Assembly (NCBI RefSeq): GCF_027474525.2
Contig: NZ_CP114882.2
Location: forward strand, 434,001 to 498,000
DNA: 64,000 nt
Source: Flavobacterium lacustre
GTDB taxonomy: Bacteria; Bacteroidota; Bacteroidia; Flavobacteriales; Flavobacteriaceae
Direction of reading: 5' to 3'
The notes under the pieces are model-generated. The model was not told where the DNA came from and made no database searches. It saw nothing but the letters and a program-made list of their open reading frames with translations. How positions within the stretch are numbered: the first letter of the stretch is position 1; every line of letters begins with the position of its first letter. The translations under genes and the position numbers were made by a program. Positions 16,648 to 24,405 of the stretch are shown here, one piece after another.

Positions 16648-18891
16648 TTAATCAAATTTAGATTTTACTTCTTCTTTGGGCCAAGTATTATTGGTCACAT
16701 CAATATCGGCAGTTTCGAGTTTTGGATCAATTTGTATTTTTTTGATTGCTTTTTCGGTGGCGTACACTTTTTTGGCAGTTTCGTTGCTTTTTCTCCAAAT
16801 CTGCGCCGGATATTTGAAACTTTCTTTAGTATCATCCTCGTAAGTGATTTCAACTAAAATAGGCATCAGCATTCCTCCCGGTTTATTGAAAGCTACTTCA
16901 TAGAAATATTTTGGCGTTTTTAAACCTGCTTTTTCAGTAGCCGAAAGATTTTGATTTACATAATCTGAAAGTAATTTCACGTCTTCAATTTTCAACGGTT
17001 TCTTTTGTGCTGCAGATAATTCTTGACTTTTATCTGAAATCAAATAAACAAACGGTCCTTTATCTTGACCAAAACGTCCTTTTCTTACTTTAGTATCTTT
17101 GAGTTCTGCCGTTGGAGTTTCGGAAACAAAATATTGTTTTACTTCTTCAATTCCGATGTCAACAAAATCTGTTGAATAGAACCAACCTCTAAAAAACCAA
17201 TCTAAATCAACTGCCGAAGCATCTTCCATAGTTCTAAAGAAGTCTTCTGGAGTAGGGTGTTTGAATTTCCATCTGTTAGCATAAACCTTAAAAGCATGAT
17301 CAAATAATTCTCTTCCCATGATAGTTTCTCTCAAGATATTTAGTCCTGTTGCCGGTTTCCCATAGGCATTATTTCCAAATTGAATTATCCCTTCAGAATT
17401 AGACATAATCGGTTCTAAGAACTTTTGGTCACCGCTCATATAAGGAACAATGTTTTTTGCAGGTCCACGTCTTGACGGAAAATTAGTTCCCAACTCTTGT
17501 TCGGCCATAAATTCCATAAAAGAATTCAATCCTTCATCCATCCAAGTCCATTGACGCTCATCTGAATTTACAATCATTGGAAAAAAGTTATGCCCTACTT
17601 CATGGACAACAACTCCTATCATTCCGTTTTTAATTTGCTCACTGGTTACTCCATTTTCATCCGGACGCCCAAAATTCCAGCAAATCATCGGATATTCCAT
17701 TCCTTGGTCTTCTGCTGAAACCGACACTGCTTTTGGATACGGATAATCAAACGTGTGAGAAGAATAACTTTTAAGCGTGTGCGCTACAGTTCTAGTTGAA
17801 GTTTCGCCCCAAAGTGGGTTTGCTTCTTTTGGATATAATGAAGTAGCCATGACCACTTTATCTGTCAATTGAACGGCCATTGCATCAAAAATAAATTTTC
17901 TTGAAGTTGCAATACCAAAATCTCTCACGTTTTTAGCGCTGTATTTCCATGTTTTTTTCTTTTCAGAAAATCCTTTTTCACTAGCTTCTGCCTCTGCCTG
18001 AGTTACAATTACAACCGGTTTGTCAAATGATTTTTGTGCCAGTTCGTATCTTTTAACCTGCGCTGGTGTAAACACTTCGCTTCTGTTCATTAATTCTCCC
18101 GTAGCTTCCATAACATGATCTGCAGGAACGGTAATATTTACATCATAATTCCCAAAAGGCAAAGCAAATTCTCCTCCACCCCAAAACTGCATATTCTGCC
18201 AACCTTCAACATCATTATAAACAGCCATTCTAGGAAAAAACTGTGCGATTACATATAACTTATTTCCTTCTTTTTCAAATAATTCGTAGCCGGAACGACC
18301 TCCATCTTGTCTGTAATTATTAATATTATACCACCATTTAACCGAAAACGAATATTTTTCACCCGGTTTCAATGGCATCGGTAAATTGATGCGCATCATG
18401 GTTTGATTAATGGTGTATGACAACGGATTCCCCTTTACATCTTTTACATATTGTATATTAAACCCACGGTCTAAACCTTGTGTTAAATACTCTTTTGCAA
18501 ACTTGTCAGCAGGCAATACCTGTTCAATTTTTTCACTTTCTGCTAATGGGGATTGCGAATTCTTAGCCGCCTGATTCTGGTCTAATTGTACCCATAAATA
18601 CTCTAAACTGTCCGGTGAATTATTAGAATAAGTCACTGTTTCTGAACCGCTTAATTTTGAATTCTTATCGTCTAATTCAATGTCAATTTTATAATCGGCT
18701 TGTTGCTGATAATAGGCTGGACCTGGTGCTCCGGATGCAGTACGAAACATATTTGGCGTTGCTAATAAATCATACATCTGACTGAATTTATTAGTGTCGT
18801 ACTTTCCTTGTTGTTTCGGTAAAGTTGGAGTCGTTTTTTCTTGAGCCAATAAAGCTGCTGGAAAAATAAAGAGGAGGAAGATTTTTTTCAT
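16648..18891 (-). CDS. M1 family zinc metallopeptidase, secreted
   Basis: A 747-residue protein with a signal peptide (MKKIFLLFIFPAALLAQ). An N-terminal beta-sandwich domain is followed by the gluzincin catalytic domain with HEVGH at residues 430-434 and the third zinc ligand Glu453, exactly the HExxH-x18-E spacing of M1 aminopeptidases. The substrate-binding GxMEN loop is replaced by a related segment (AEDQGMEYPM). It probably trims peptides in the periplasm or at the cell surface. It is the last gene of a minus-strand unit with a small secreted protein and three CarboxypepD_reg-like paralogues, 64 bp behind its neighbour. A terminator follows. Confidence 0.93.
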   Translation of the reverse strand: MKKIFLLFIFPAALLAQEKTTPTLPKQQGKYDTNKFSQMYDLLATPNMFRTASGAPGPAYYQQQADYKIDIELDDKNSKLSGSETVTYSNNSPDSLEYLWVQLDQNQAAKNSQSPLAESEKIEQVLPADKFAKEYLTQGLDRGFNIQYVKDVKGNPLSYTINQTMMRINLPMPLKPGEKYSFSVKWWYNINNYRQDGGRSGYELFEKEGNKLYVIAQFFPRMAVYNDVEGWQNMQFWGGGEFALPFGNYDVNITVPADHVMEATGELMNRSEVFTPAQVKRYELAQKSFDKPVVIVTQAEAEASEKGFSEKKKTWKYSAKNVRDFGIATSRKFIFDAMAVQLTDKVVMATSLYPKEANPLWGETSTRTVAHTLKSYSSHTFDYPYPKAVSVSAEDQGMEYPMICWNFGRPDENGVTSEQIKNGMIGVVVHEVGHNFFPMIVNSDERQWTWMDEGLNSFMEFMAEQELGTNFPSRRGPAKNIVPYMSGDQKFLEPIMSNSEGIIQFGNNAYGKPATGLNILRETIMGRELFDHAFKVYANRWKFKHPTPEDFFRTMEDASAVDLDWFFRGWFYSTDFVDIGIEEVKQYFVSETPTAELKDTKVRKGRFGQDKGPFVYLISDKSQELSAAQKKPLKIEDVKLLSDYVNQNLSATEKAGLKTPKYFYEVAFNKPGGMLMPILVEITYEDDTKESFKYPAQIWRKSNETAKKVYATEKAIKKIQIDPKLETADIDVTNNTWPKEEVKSKFD

Positions 18892-18955
18892 AAAATATAA
18901 GCGAGGGTTTTTACGGCGTGAAAATACGTATTTTTAACAATTCCCCTCAATATAA

Positions 18956-19459
18956 TCAATATTTTAACATTTCACCTCTGTTAGAATCTGTAAAAAGTAG
19001 ACTTTTTTTAATTCCCATTATCGTAAAATGCATAATATTTTGCTGCTCTGAATTCCAATCAACCAAAATTGAATTTTGTATTTCGAGTGTATTTATTTTA
19101 GCAACTTCTTTAATACTGAAATAACAAATCAACACATCGCCTTCGAGTTCTTTACTCAAAAACTGAATAGTTTTAGACTGACCGTTTACTTTAAATTGGA
19201 GATTTTCCGAAAAGTATTTTTTTACCAAAATCAAGTCTTCCGGAGATTCTTTTTCAGTTCCAAAAAAGGCTTTTTTACTGTATTTTTTTTCGATTGCCTT
19301 ATTCAAATCATCCACAAAAATGCGGGAAGTAATCTGAAGCATTTTCTTTTCGGGAGCAAAATTAACTTGGTAAACCGCTACATAAAATTTATGAAGAACA
19401 AAACTGGATGTCGCAAAAATCAGGAATCCCAAAAAAGTATATACAATTATTTTTTTCAT
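18956..19459 (-). CDS. DUF6702-like secreted/periplasmic protein
   Basis: A 167-residue protein with an N-terminal hydrophobic signal or anchor (about residues 3-22) and a mostly beta mature part (..FYVAVYQVNFAPEKKMLQI..). It matches, by pattern and neighbourhood, the small protein usually encoded beside M1 peptidases in Flavobacteriaceae (DUF6702, from memory). It overlaps the upstream CarboxypepD_reg-like gene by 4 bp (ATGA) and precedes the M1 peptidase by 64 bp. Function unknown; co-transcription suggests a role with the peptidase. Confidence 0.75.
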   Translation of the reverse strand: MKKIIVYTFLGFLIFATSSFVLHKFYVAVYQVNFAPEKKMLQITSRIFVDDLNKAIEKKYSKKAFFGTEKESPEDLILVKKYFSENLQFKVNGQSKTIQFLSKELEGDVLICYFSIKEVAKINTLEIQNSILVDWNSEQQNIMHFTIMGIKKSLLFTDSNRGEMLKY

Positions 19460-20208
19460 TTTTCAAAAGTAGTAATTCTTTTAAATTCTTCGTTTTTTGT
19501 TATTAAGAAATCAACAAGCTGAAATTCATTTTCAGGTTTCAAAAGCGATTGGGCTTTAACATCATTCCCACAAAACAAAAGAAAAAGACCTATTTCGTCA
19601 CTTTTCAATTGTAATGTATTGGTAAAAAAAGAAGAATTAATTCTTTTCATTGTAATTGCAGCAAAATCTTGTTGAACAAAATCAGTTGGTTCTTTTGACT
19701 CTTTTTTATTTAATAATTTAATAGCATCTTTAAAAATCCGAACAAAATCAACTCCATTTTCTATCGTATGAGCATGCATTGTATTATTTTTTGGTGATGA
19801 CTTTTCATCATCAAAAAATTCCATATCAACATATTTTTGTGAGCCACCTGAAATTGGATTTAAGTTTCTTTTCTTTGAAACGACGACTTCCTTTAATTTG
19901 TTCTCGTACAGTTCTAATTTCAGTATCAATAACGGAACAGACAAATTTGCTTCGGTCAAAATGACTCTTTTAGATTTGAATGCCAAACTCGAAATAAGCA
20001 ACGTATCCTTGGCTTTAGCTAATAAGTCAAAAAAACCATCCGAGCTGATAAAGGTCCTTGTCTTTGAATTTATATTAAAAACATAGCCGTTATCCACTTG
20101 TAAAGAATCGTTCAAAACTTGTGCATGCAATGACTTTCTGGTGTTATTTTGACCAAAACAAAATTGACAAAACAAGCACAAAACAAGAATTCCTATTTTA
20201 GTTTTCAT
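19456..20208 (-). CDS. CarboxypepD_reg-like secreted protein (array member 3)
   Basis: A 250-residue protein with a signal peptide (about residues 1-19, ending ..CFGQ). A short CarboxypepD_reg-like beta-sandwich segment follows (..TRTFISSDGFFDLLAKAKDTLLIS.., ..VVVSKKRNLN..), then a helical C-terminal region. It is the most divergent of three neighbouring paralogues: the shared 'G.IP.GQK.YTPAERKL' and 'SGRKAMLKKE' stretches of the other two are not retained. It overlaps the upstream member by 11 bp and the downstream DUF6702-like gene by 4 bp, so the genes are tightly coupled. Function unknown; probably periplasmic or outer-membrane associated. Confidence 0.8.
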   Translation of the reverse strand: MKTKIGILVLCLFCQFCFGQNNTRKSLHAQVLNDSLQVDNGYVFNINSKTRTFISSDGFFDLLAKAKDTLLISSLAFKSKRVILTEANLSVPLLILKLELYENKLKEVVVSKKRNLNPISGGSQKYVDMEFFDDEKSSPKNNTMHAHTIENGVDFVRIFKDAIKLLNKKESKEPTDFVQQDFAAITMKRINSSFFTNTLQLKSDEIGLFLLFCGNDVKAQSLLKPENEFQLVDFLITKNEEFKRITTFEK

Positions 20209-20926
20209 CTTTAATGATTTGGTTATACTTTTCAGCCAATTGCACTATCAAAAACATGACCATCGTTTTGTTTTTAGAACGTAATGCTGCCGCTAAACTA
20301 ACATCATCGATACAATAATATTGAAACCCTCTGATGTAGTCAACAGGAATTTTGAGTGTTTCAACATAATATTTTTCTTCAAAAAGATAGTCAATCCGCA
20401 CCAGCAATTGCTCTTTATGTTCCACCACAATTTCCTTTTTCAGCATAGCCTTACGCCCAGAAATAGTGTTCAATAAACCATCAATTCCTCCACCGGAAGT
20501 CGCCGTATATAATTTCCGTTCGGCGGGAGTATATTTTTTTTGTCCATATGGAATCACCCCTATATTTTCTGCTGTTATCTCCGGATGTTCATTGATAATT
20601 ACTTCTTTAAGATCAATACTTTTTGCCGTCATTTGAACTTTAACAACATCCAAAAGTAAATCCTGTTTGGTGATTTTCTTGCGTAAACTTTCTAAATTAA
20701 CTGCCGAAAAAATCAAAACATCACCTTCATTCACTACAATCGAAAATAGTCCGTTAGCATCTGAAACCGTTGTTCTTTGTGTGGTATTGTTAATGACATT
20801 GACTGCTTCTACCGAAGTTGATTCTGCTAAAATCTTCCCCGAAATTTGTTTCGCTTCTTTAGTTTGTCCAAAAGCAATTTGAAAAAATAAAAAAAGTATA
20901 GTTAGTAAAGTAGTATTCAATTTCAC
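20198..20926 (-). CDS. CarboxypepD_reg-like secreted protein (array member 2)
   Basis: About 242 residues if translation starts at GTG 20926, which gives a normal signal peptide (MKLNTTLLTILFLFFQIAFG). A TTG two codons earlier (20932) is the alternative, and no ATG is available. The mature protein has a CarboxypepD_reg-like sandwich (..VSDANGLFSIVVNEGDVLIFSA..) and a C-terminal domain with GVIPYGQKKYTPAERKL and SGRKAMLKKE, almost the same as in array member 1. It is co-transcribed with its neighbours (11-bp overlap downstream, about 70 bp upstream). Function unknown. Confidence 0.82.
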   Translation of the reverse strand: MKLNTTLLTILFLFFQIAFGQTKEAKQISGKILAESTSVEAVNVINNTTQRTTVSDANGLFSIVVNEGDVLIFSAVNLESLRKKITKQDLLLDVVKVQMTAKSIDLKEVIINEHPEITAENIGVIPYGQKKYTPAERKLYTATSGGGIDGLLNTISGRKAMLKKEIVVEHKEQLLVRIDYLFEEKYYVETLKIPVDYIRGFQYYCIDDVSLAAALRSKNKTMVMFLIVQLAEKYNQIIKDEN

Positions 20927-20997
20927 AGACAATGGTTTCGTTATATTTTAAAGAATTCTTTATTTTTTTCATCTTCCAAAAATTAAGGAACATGGTT

Positions 20998-21777
20998 TTA
21001 TTTTTCGCCGGCAATCATTTCGTTATATTTTGTAGCCAGTTCCCCTAATAAAAATTCAGTTGCTGTTTTGTTTTTAGAATTTAAAATAATAGTAAATTTT
21101 GGATTTTCTACAGCAAAATATTCAAACCCTTTCACATAAGCCAATGGAATTTTGAGTTTATTTACAAAATGATTGGCATCAAACATTTTCTCCAATAGAA
21201 CCAGATAGGATTCTTTCTTTTCTACTTCTATTTCCTTTTTAAGCATTGCTGTTCGCCCTGAAAAGAAATTAAACAACGGATCTGCCGAAATTGAACCTCC
21301 AGCCATCGGACCGGCACTTGCGGTAGCATCAAGACTGTTTGCTGTTTTCAATTTTCGTTCTGCAGGCGAATACGTTTTTTGCCCTTTCGGAATAATTCCC
21401 AGTGCTACTGCATTAATAGCATTATATCTTCGAATAACAACTTCTCGCAATTGATTCATAATGGGCTGCATACTGACAAAAAAAAGGTCGTTCTCAAAAC
21501 TTTTTGGTGTCAAAGCCACTTTCAATCCTTTAAACTGAACCGCCGAAAATAATAACGTATCTCCTACTGAAGCCGGGATCGAAAAATACCCGCCTTTTTC
21601 AGAAATCACAGCTTTTTCTGTTTTTAAATTGATGATATAAATCCCCTCCAGTTCCTCTGACACATCGGCATTCACTTTCCCTTTCAATAAAGCCAGTTTC
21701 ACTTCCTGCGCAATACCATTGGTTGCCACCAAAAAGAACAAAAAAACAACCACTCGAGCCATACCAATACATTTCAT
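20998..21777 (-). CDS. CarboxypepD_reg-like secreted protein (array member 1)
   Basis: A 259-residue protein with a signal peptide (about residues 1-24, ending ..NGIAQ), a CarboxypepD_reg-like sandwich (..AVISEKGGYFSIPASVGDTLLFSA..), and a C-terminal domain with GIIPKGQKTYSPAERKL, SGRTAMLKKE and a conserved end (..SKNKTATEFLLGELATKYNEMI). It is clearly paralogous to member 2. It is first in the unit that ends with the M1 peptidase gene. The sandwich is the fold that TonB-dependent receptors carry at their N-terminus, but no barrel is present here. Function unknown. Confidence 0.83.
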   Translation of the reverse strand: MKCIGMARVVVFLFFLVATNGIAQEVKLALLKGKVNADVSEELEGIYIINLKTEKAVISEKGGYFSIPASVGDTLLFSAVQFKGLKVALTPKSFENDLFFVSMQPIMNQLREVVIRRYNAINAVALGIIPKGQKTYSPAERKLKTANSLDATASAGPMAGGSISADPLFNFFSGRTAMLKKEIEVEKKESYLVLLEKMFDANHFVNKLKIPLAYVKGFEYFAVENPKFTIILNSKNKTATEFLLGELATKYNEMIAGEK

Positions 21778-21905
21778 GTTAACATCAAAATAGGCTGTAA
21801 AAGTATCTTACTATCCTCCAAATTAATTACTAACGACTTGGTAAAAATATGTTAATTAAAAACGACAATTTAATACCTTTACCTCGCACTTTTTATAAAA
21901 ATAAA

Positions 21906-22613
21906 ATGAAAAATATACTTATTGCCAGCACATCTACGCTTCACGGAGGTGACTATTTAGACTATTTATTAACCGAATTACAATTGCATTTTAAGGATTG
22001 TAAAACGATACTTTTTATTCCTTATGCAAGACCAAGCGGAATTTCGCATGAAGAATACACCGATAAAGTAGCAAAGGCTTTCGCCAAAATAAATAAGAAA
22101 GTAAAAGGAATCCATGAATTTGAAGATGCGAAAACTGCAGTTCAAAATGCCGAAGGAATATTTACAGGCGGTGGCAACACTTTTCTATTGGTTTCTCAAT
22201 TGTACAAAGCAAAAATCATAGATATCCTTGCCGAAACCGTCAAAAAAGGAACTCCTTATCTCGGAACAAGTGCAGGCAGTAATATTTGCGGATTAACGAT
22301 GCAAACCACAAATGATATGCCTATTGTTTATCCGCCAAGTTTTCAAACTTTAGGATTGATTCCGTTTAACTTGAATCCACATTTTTTAGATGCTGATGAG
22401 CAATCAAAACATATGGGAGAAACACGCGAAACCAGAATAAAAGAATACCATGCTTTTAATTCAGTTCCCGTTTTGGGATTACGCGAAGGGAGTTGGTTGC
22501 AAGTAAAAGGCGATTCAATTGTTTTGAAAGGAAGTTTGTCCGCAAGTCTTTTTAGACAAAATCAACAACCGGAAGAATTAGGAAGCGGAACGGATTTGAA
22601 TTTTATAAAATAA
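21906..22613 (+). CDS. pepE: Dipeptidase E (alpha-aspartyl dipeptidase)
   Basis: 235 residues from the ATG at 21906; the 19-codon upstream extension is poorly conserved in style and is dropped. It is a peptidase S51 family member: nucleophile Ser122 lies in LGTSAGSN, and GGGNTF and the later histidine-containing loop (NPHFLDAD) are present. PepE cleaves N-terminal aspartate dipeptides in the cytosol. The length is close to the 229 residues of the E. coli enzyme. It faces the CarboxypepD_reg unit divergently and ends at a hairpin shared with the tRNA genes. Confidence 0.92.
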   Translation: MKNILIASTSTLHGGDYLDYLLTELQLHFKDCKTILFIPYARPSGISHEEYTDKVAKAFAKINKKVKGIHEFEDAKTAVQNAEGIFTGGGNTFLLVSQLYKAKIIDILAETVKKGTPYLGTSAGSNICGLTMQTTNDMPIVYPPSFQTLGLIPFNLNPHFLDADEQSKHMGETRETRIKEYHAFNSVPVLGLREGSWLQVKGDSIVLKGSLSASLFRQNQQPEELGSGTDLNFIK

Positions 22614-22614
22614 A

Positions 22615-22642
22615 AAAGCCGAAACAATTAAGTTTCGGCTTT
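22615..22642 (-). terminator. Hairpin terminator after tRNA-Gly (downstream copy)
   Basis: An 11-bp stem (22615-22625 with 22632-22642) and a 6-base loop. On the minus strand it is followed by a T-run, right after the 3' end of the tRNA at 22647. It also sits 1 bp after the pepE stop and may act in both directions. Confidence 0.8.
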
Positions 22643-22646
22643 GAAG

Positions 22647-22719
<73 letters not shown>

Positions 22720-22738
22720 ATGACAAAATTTAAATAAA

Positions 22739-22764
22739 AAACCTCAAACCAAAATTTGAGGTTT
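22739..22764 (-). terminator. Hairpin terminator after tRNA-Gly (upstream copy)
   Basis: A 10-bp stem (22739-22748 with 22755-22764) and a 6-base loop, with a T-run on the minus strand. It lies between the two identical tRNA-Gly genes and differs in sequence from the terminator after the second copy. Confidence 0.75.
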
Positions 22765-22766
22765 AG

Positions 22767-22839
<73 letters not shown>

Positions 22840-22852
22840 ATTAACAACGGTG

Positions 22853-22884
22853 CAAATATAAATAATAAGTTTGCTTCAATGCAA
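22853..22884 (-). promoter_or_regulatory. Promoter of the tandem tRNA-Gly genes
   Basis: On the minus strand TATATTTG (22853-22860) lies 14 bp before the tRNA 5' end. A TTG (plus-strand CAA at 22882-22884) is 21 bp upstream, matching the Bacteroidota TTG / TAnnTTTG arrangement. Confidence 0.6.
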
Positions 22885-23010
22885 GTTTTTTTAAAAAAAA
22901 TAACAAACTTATTAGCCACAACCTCTTTTATAAAAACGTATCAAAGAGGTAAAGAATTTATTATGAAAATATTATACCTTTATTCATCTCTAAAAAAACG
23001 CTAAAAAAAA

Positions 23011-23448
23011 ATGCCAACTATTAAGAAAATTACCTCAACCGACACCTTTTCTGTGCGACATCCTGTTTTACGATCGGGAAAACCTTTAGAAAGTTGTCAT
23101 TTTGATGGCGATACATTAGCGACTACATCTCATTATGGACTATTTTTTAACCAAGAAATAATTGGAGTTCTTTCATTATTTGAAGCAAAAAACAATGTTT
23201 TCTCTGAAAAACTGCAATTTCAAATTCGAGGTATGGCAGTTTTAAAAGAATTTCAAAAAAAAGGATTTGGCGCCTCTCTTATCACACATTGTGAAAAGGA
23301 ATGTCACAACCGAAATGGAAATCTAATTTGGTTTAATGCCCGAACTGAAGCAACTGCTTTTTATGAAAAACTAGGCTATCTAAAAACAGGAATCCCATTT
23401 GAAATTCAAGGTGTAGGCGAACACTTTTTAATGTTTAAAAAGATTTAA
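23011..23448 (+). CDS. GNAT family N-acetyltransferase
   Basis: A 145-residue protein with the GNAT fold. Motif A with the acetyl-CoA loop is LKEFQKKGFGASLITHCE (pattern Q/RxxGxG/A). The preceding strand (QFQIRGMAVL) and the C-terminal motif B (ATAFYEKLGYLKTG) are both present. The substrate, an amine on a small molecule or protein, cannot be predicted. It is convergent with the L,D-transpeptidase-like gene and appears monocistronic. Confidence 0.9.
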   Translation: MPTIKKITSTDTFSVRHPVLRSGKPLESCHFDGDTLATTSHYGLFFNQEIIGVLSLFEAKNNVFSEKLQFQIRGMAVLKEFQKKGFGASLITHCEKECHNRNGNLIWFNARTEATAFYEKLGYLKTGIPFEIQGVGEHFLMFKKI

Positions 23449-23505
23449 AAACCCATTTTTAGTTGGCGAATTATCGCTTGCTACTGACTTTAATTTACCT
23501 GAAAA

Positions 23506-24216
23506 CTAAGAAATCAATTTTGAAATTACTGAGGGATGATAAATGAACAAACACGATTTGTTTTTTATCGCATTGATAATATCTTTAGACAATTCTTCTG
23601 GTATAGCAGGACAACCTTGGCTTCGGCCCAACCTTTTGTTGTTTTTAATAAATGAATTAGAAACATAATTTGCAGCATGCATAACTACACCTCGGATTCT
23701 GGCATTGTCATTTAATCCTTTTTCAAGTCCGTCTAATCGCAAAGACATTCCGTGTTTACCATTATAAATTTCTCCGGTAACATAGAATCCTAAACTACTT
23801 TTGAAAGATTGTTGTGCATTAGAAAAACTATTGGCAAATTCCTCTCCGGTATTTCTTCCGTGAGCAACAAGCGATTGAAACAAGACTGTATTTGTAGTTA
23901 AATCAATAACCCAAAGTCTTTTTAAATTAGACGACAAACTGAAATCGACTAATGTTAATATATTTTTCTTAATCAAGCCTTTTTCTTTAAGTAAATAAAA
24001 CCCTTTCAAAGCTTGAATAAAACTTTCTTCCTTTGGCAATGCAAAATTATTGGCATGTAAATTATTATACACCATTTCAATATTATTGTCCATCGAGGAA
24101 ACAGGAACCGTTTTAGAAACAAGAAAATTATTATTTTTTAATTCTGGATAAAAAACTTTACTTGAAGAAAAAGAAAACAAGAAAAATAATACAGCAGGAA
24201 AAACCTTATAAATCAT
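23506..24216 (-). CDS. Murein L,D-transpeptidase catalytic domain family protein
   Basis: A 236-residue protein with an N-terminal signal or anchor (about residues 1-19). The catalytic region carries the family histidine (VVMHAANYVS) and nucleophile motif RSQGCPAI with the active-site Cys. Members are YkuD-related cysteine enzymes thought to form 3-3 or protein-peptidoglycan links in the periplasm. The HGRNTGEEFANSFSN segment is typical of the Bacteroidota/Proteobacteria subgroup. A TACTTTTG box lies upstream at 24253-24260. No neighbour shares its pathway. Confidence 0.88.
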   Translation of the reverse strand: MIYKVFPAVLFFLFSFSSSKVFYPELKNNNFLVSKTVPVSSMDNNIEMVYNNLHANNFALPKEESFIQALKGFYLLKEKGLIKKNILTLVDFSLSSNLKRLWVIDLTTNTVLFQSLVAHGRNTGEEFANSFSNAQQSFKSSLGFYVTGEIYNGKHGMSLRLDGLEKGLNDNARIRGVVMHAANYVSNSFIKNNKRLGRSQGCPAIPEELSKDIINAIKNKSCLFIYHPSVISKLIS

Positions 24217-24252
24217 TGATTATGTTTAAGTTATACAATAGAATCGGGATTG

Positions 24253-24260
24253 CAAAAGTA
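24253..24260 (-). promoter_or_regulatory. Candidate -7 box of the L,D-transpeptidase-like gene
   Basis: The minus strand reads TACTTTTG, matching TAnnTTTG, 36 bp before the ATG at 24216. A TTG lies 15 bp upstream, shorter than usual. Confidence 0.4.
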
Positions 24261-24377
24261 TAAAAAAACAAAGGCCAAGGAGAATTTTAGAGTAAAAAAA
24301 GGAGTTTATCTGTTTATTTAACATTTATCACCTCAGCAAATAAATACCAAAACAATAACTTTTTATGTTAATTTTGT

Positions 24378-24385
24378 TATTTTTG
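24378..24385 (+). promoter_or_regulatory. Candidate -7 box of the first DUF5916 gene
   Basis: TATTTTTG matches TAnnTTTG and lies 20 bp before the ATG at 24406. Confidence 0.4.
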
Positions 24386-24405
24386 TACAAATATCATCAC
24401 AATAT

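Noticed and set aside
19076..19522. 148-codon frame on the + strand
   Set aside because: It is antisense to two well supported minus-strand genes and has a Phe/Lys/Asn-rich composition typical of shadow frames.
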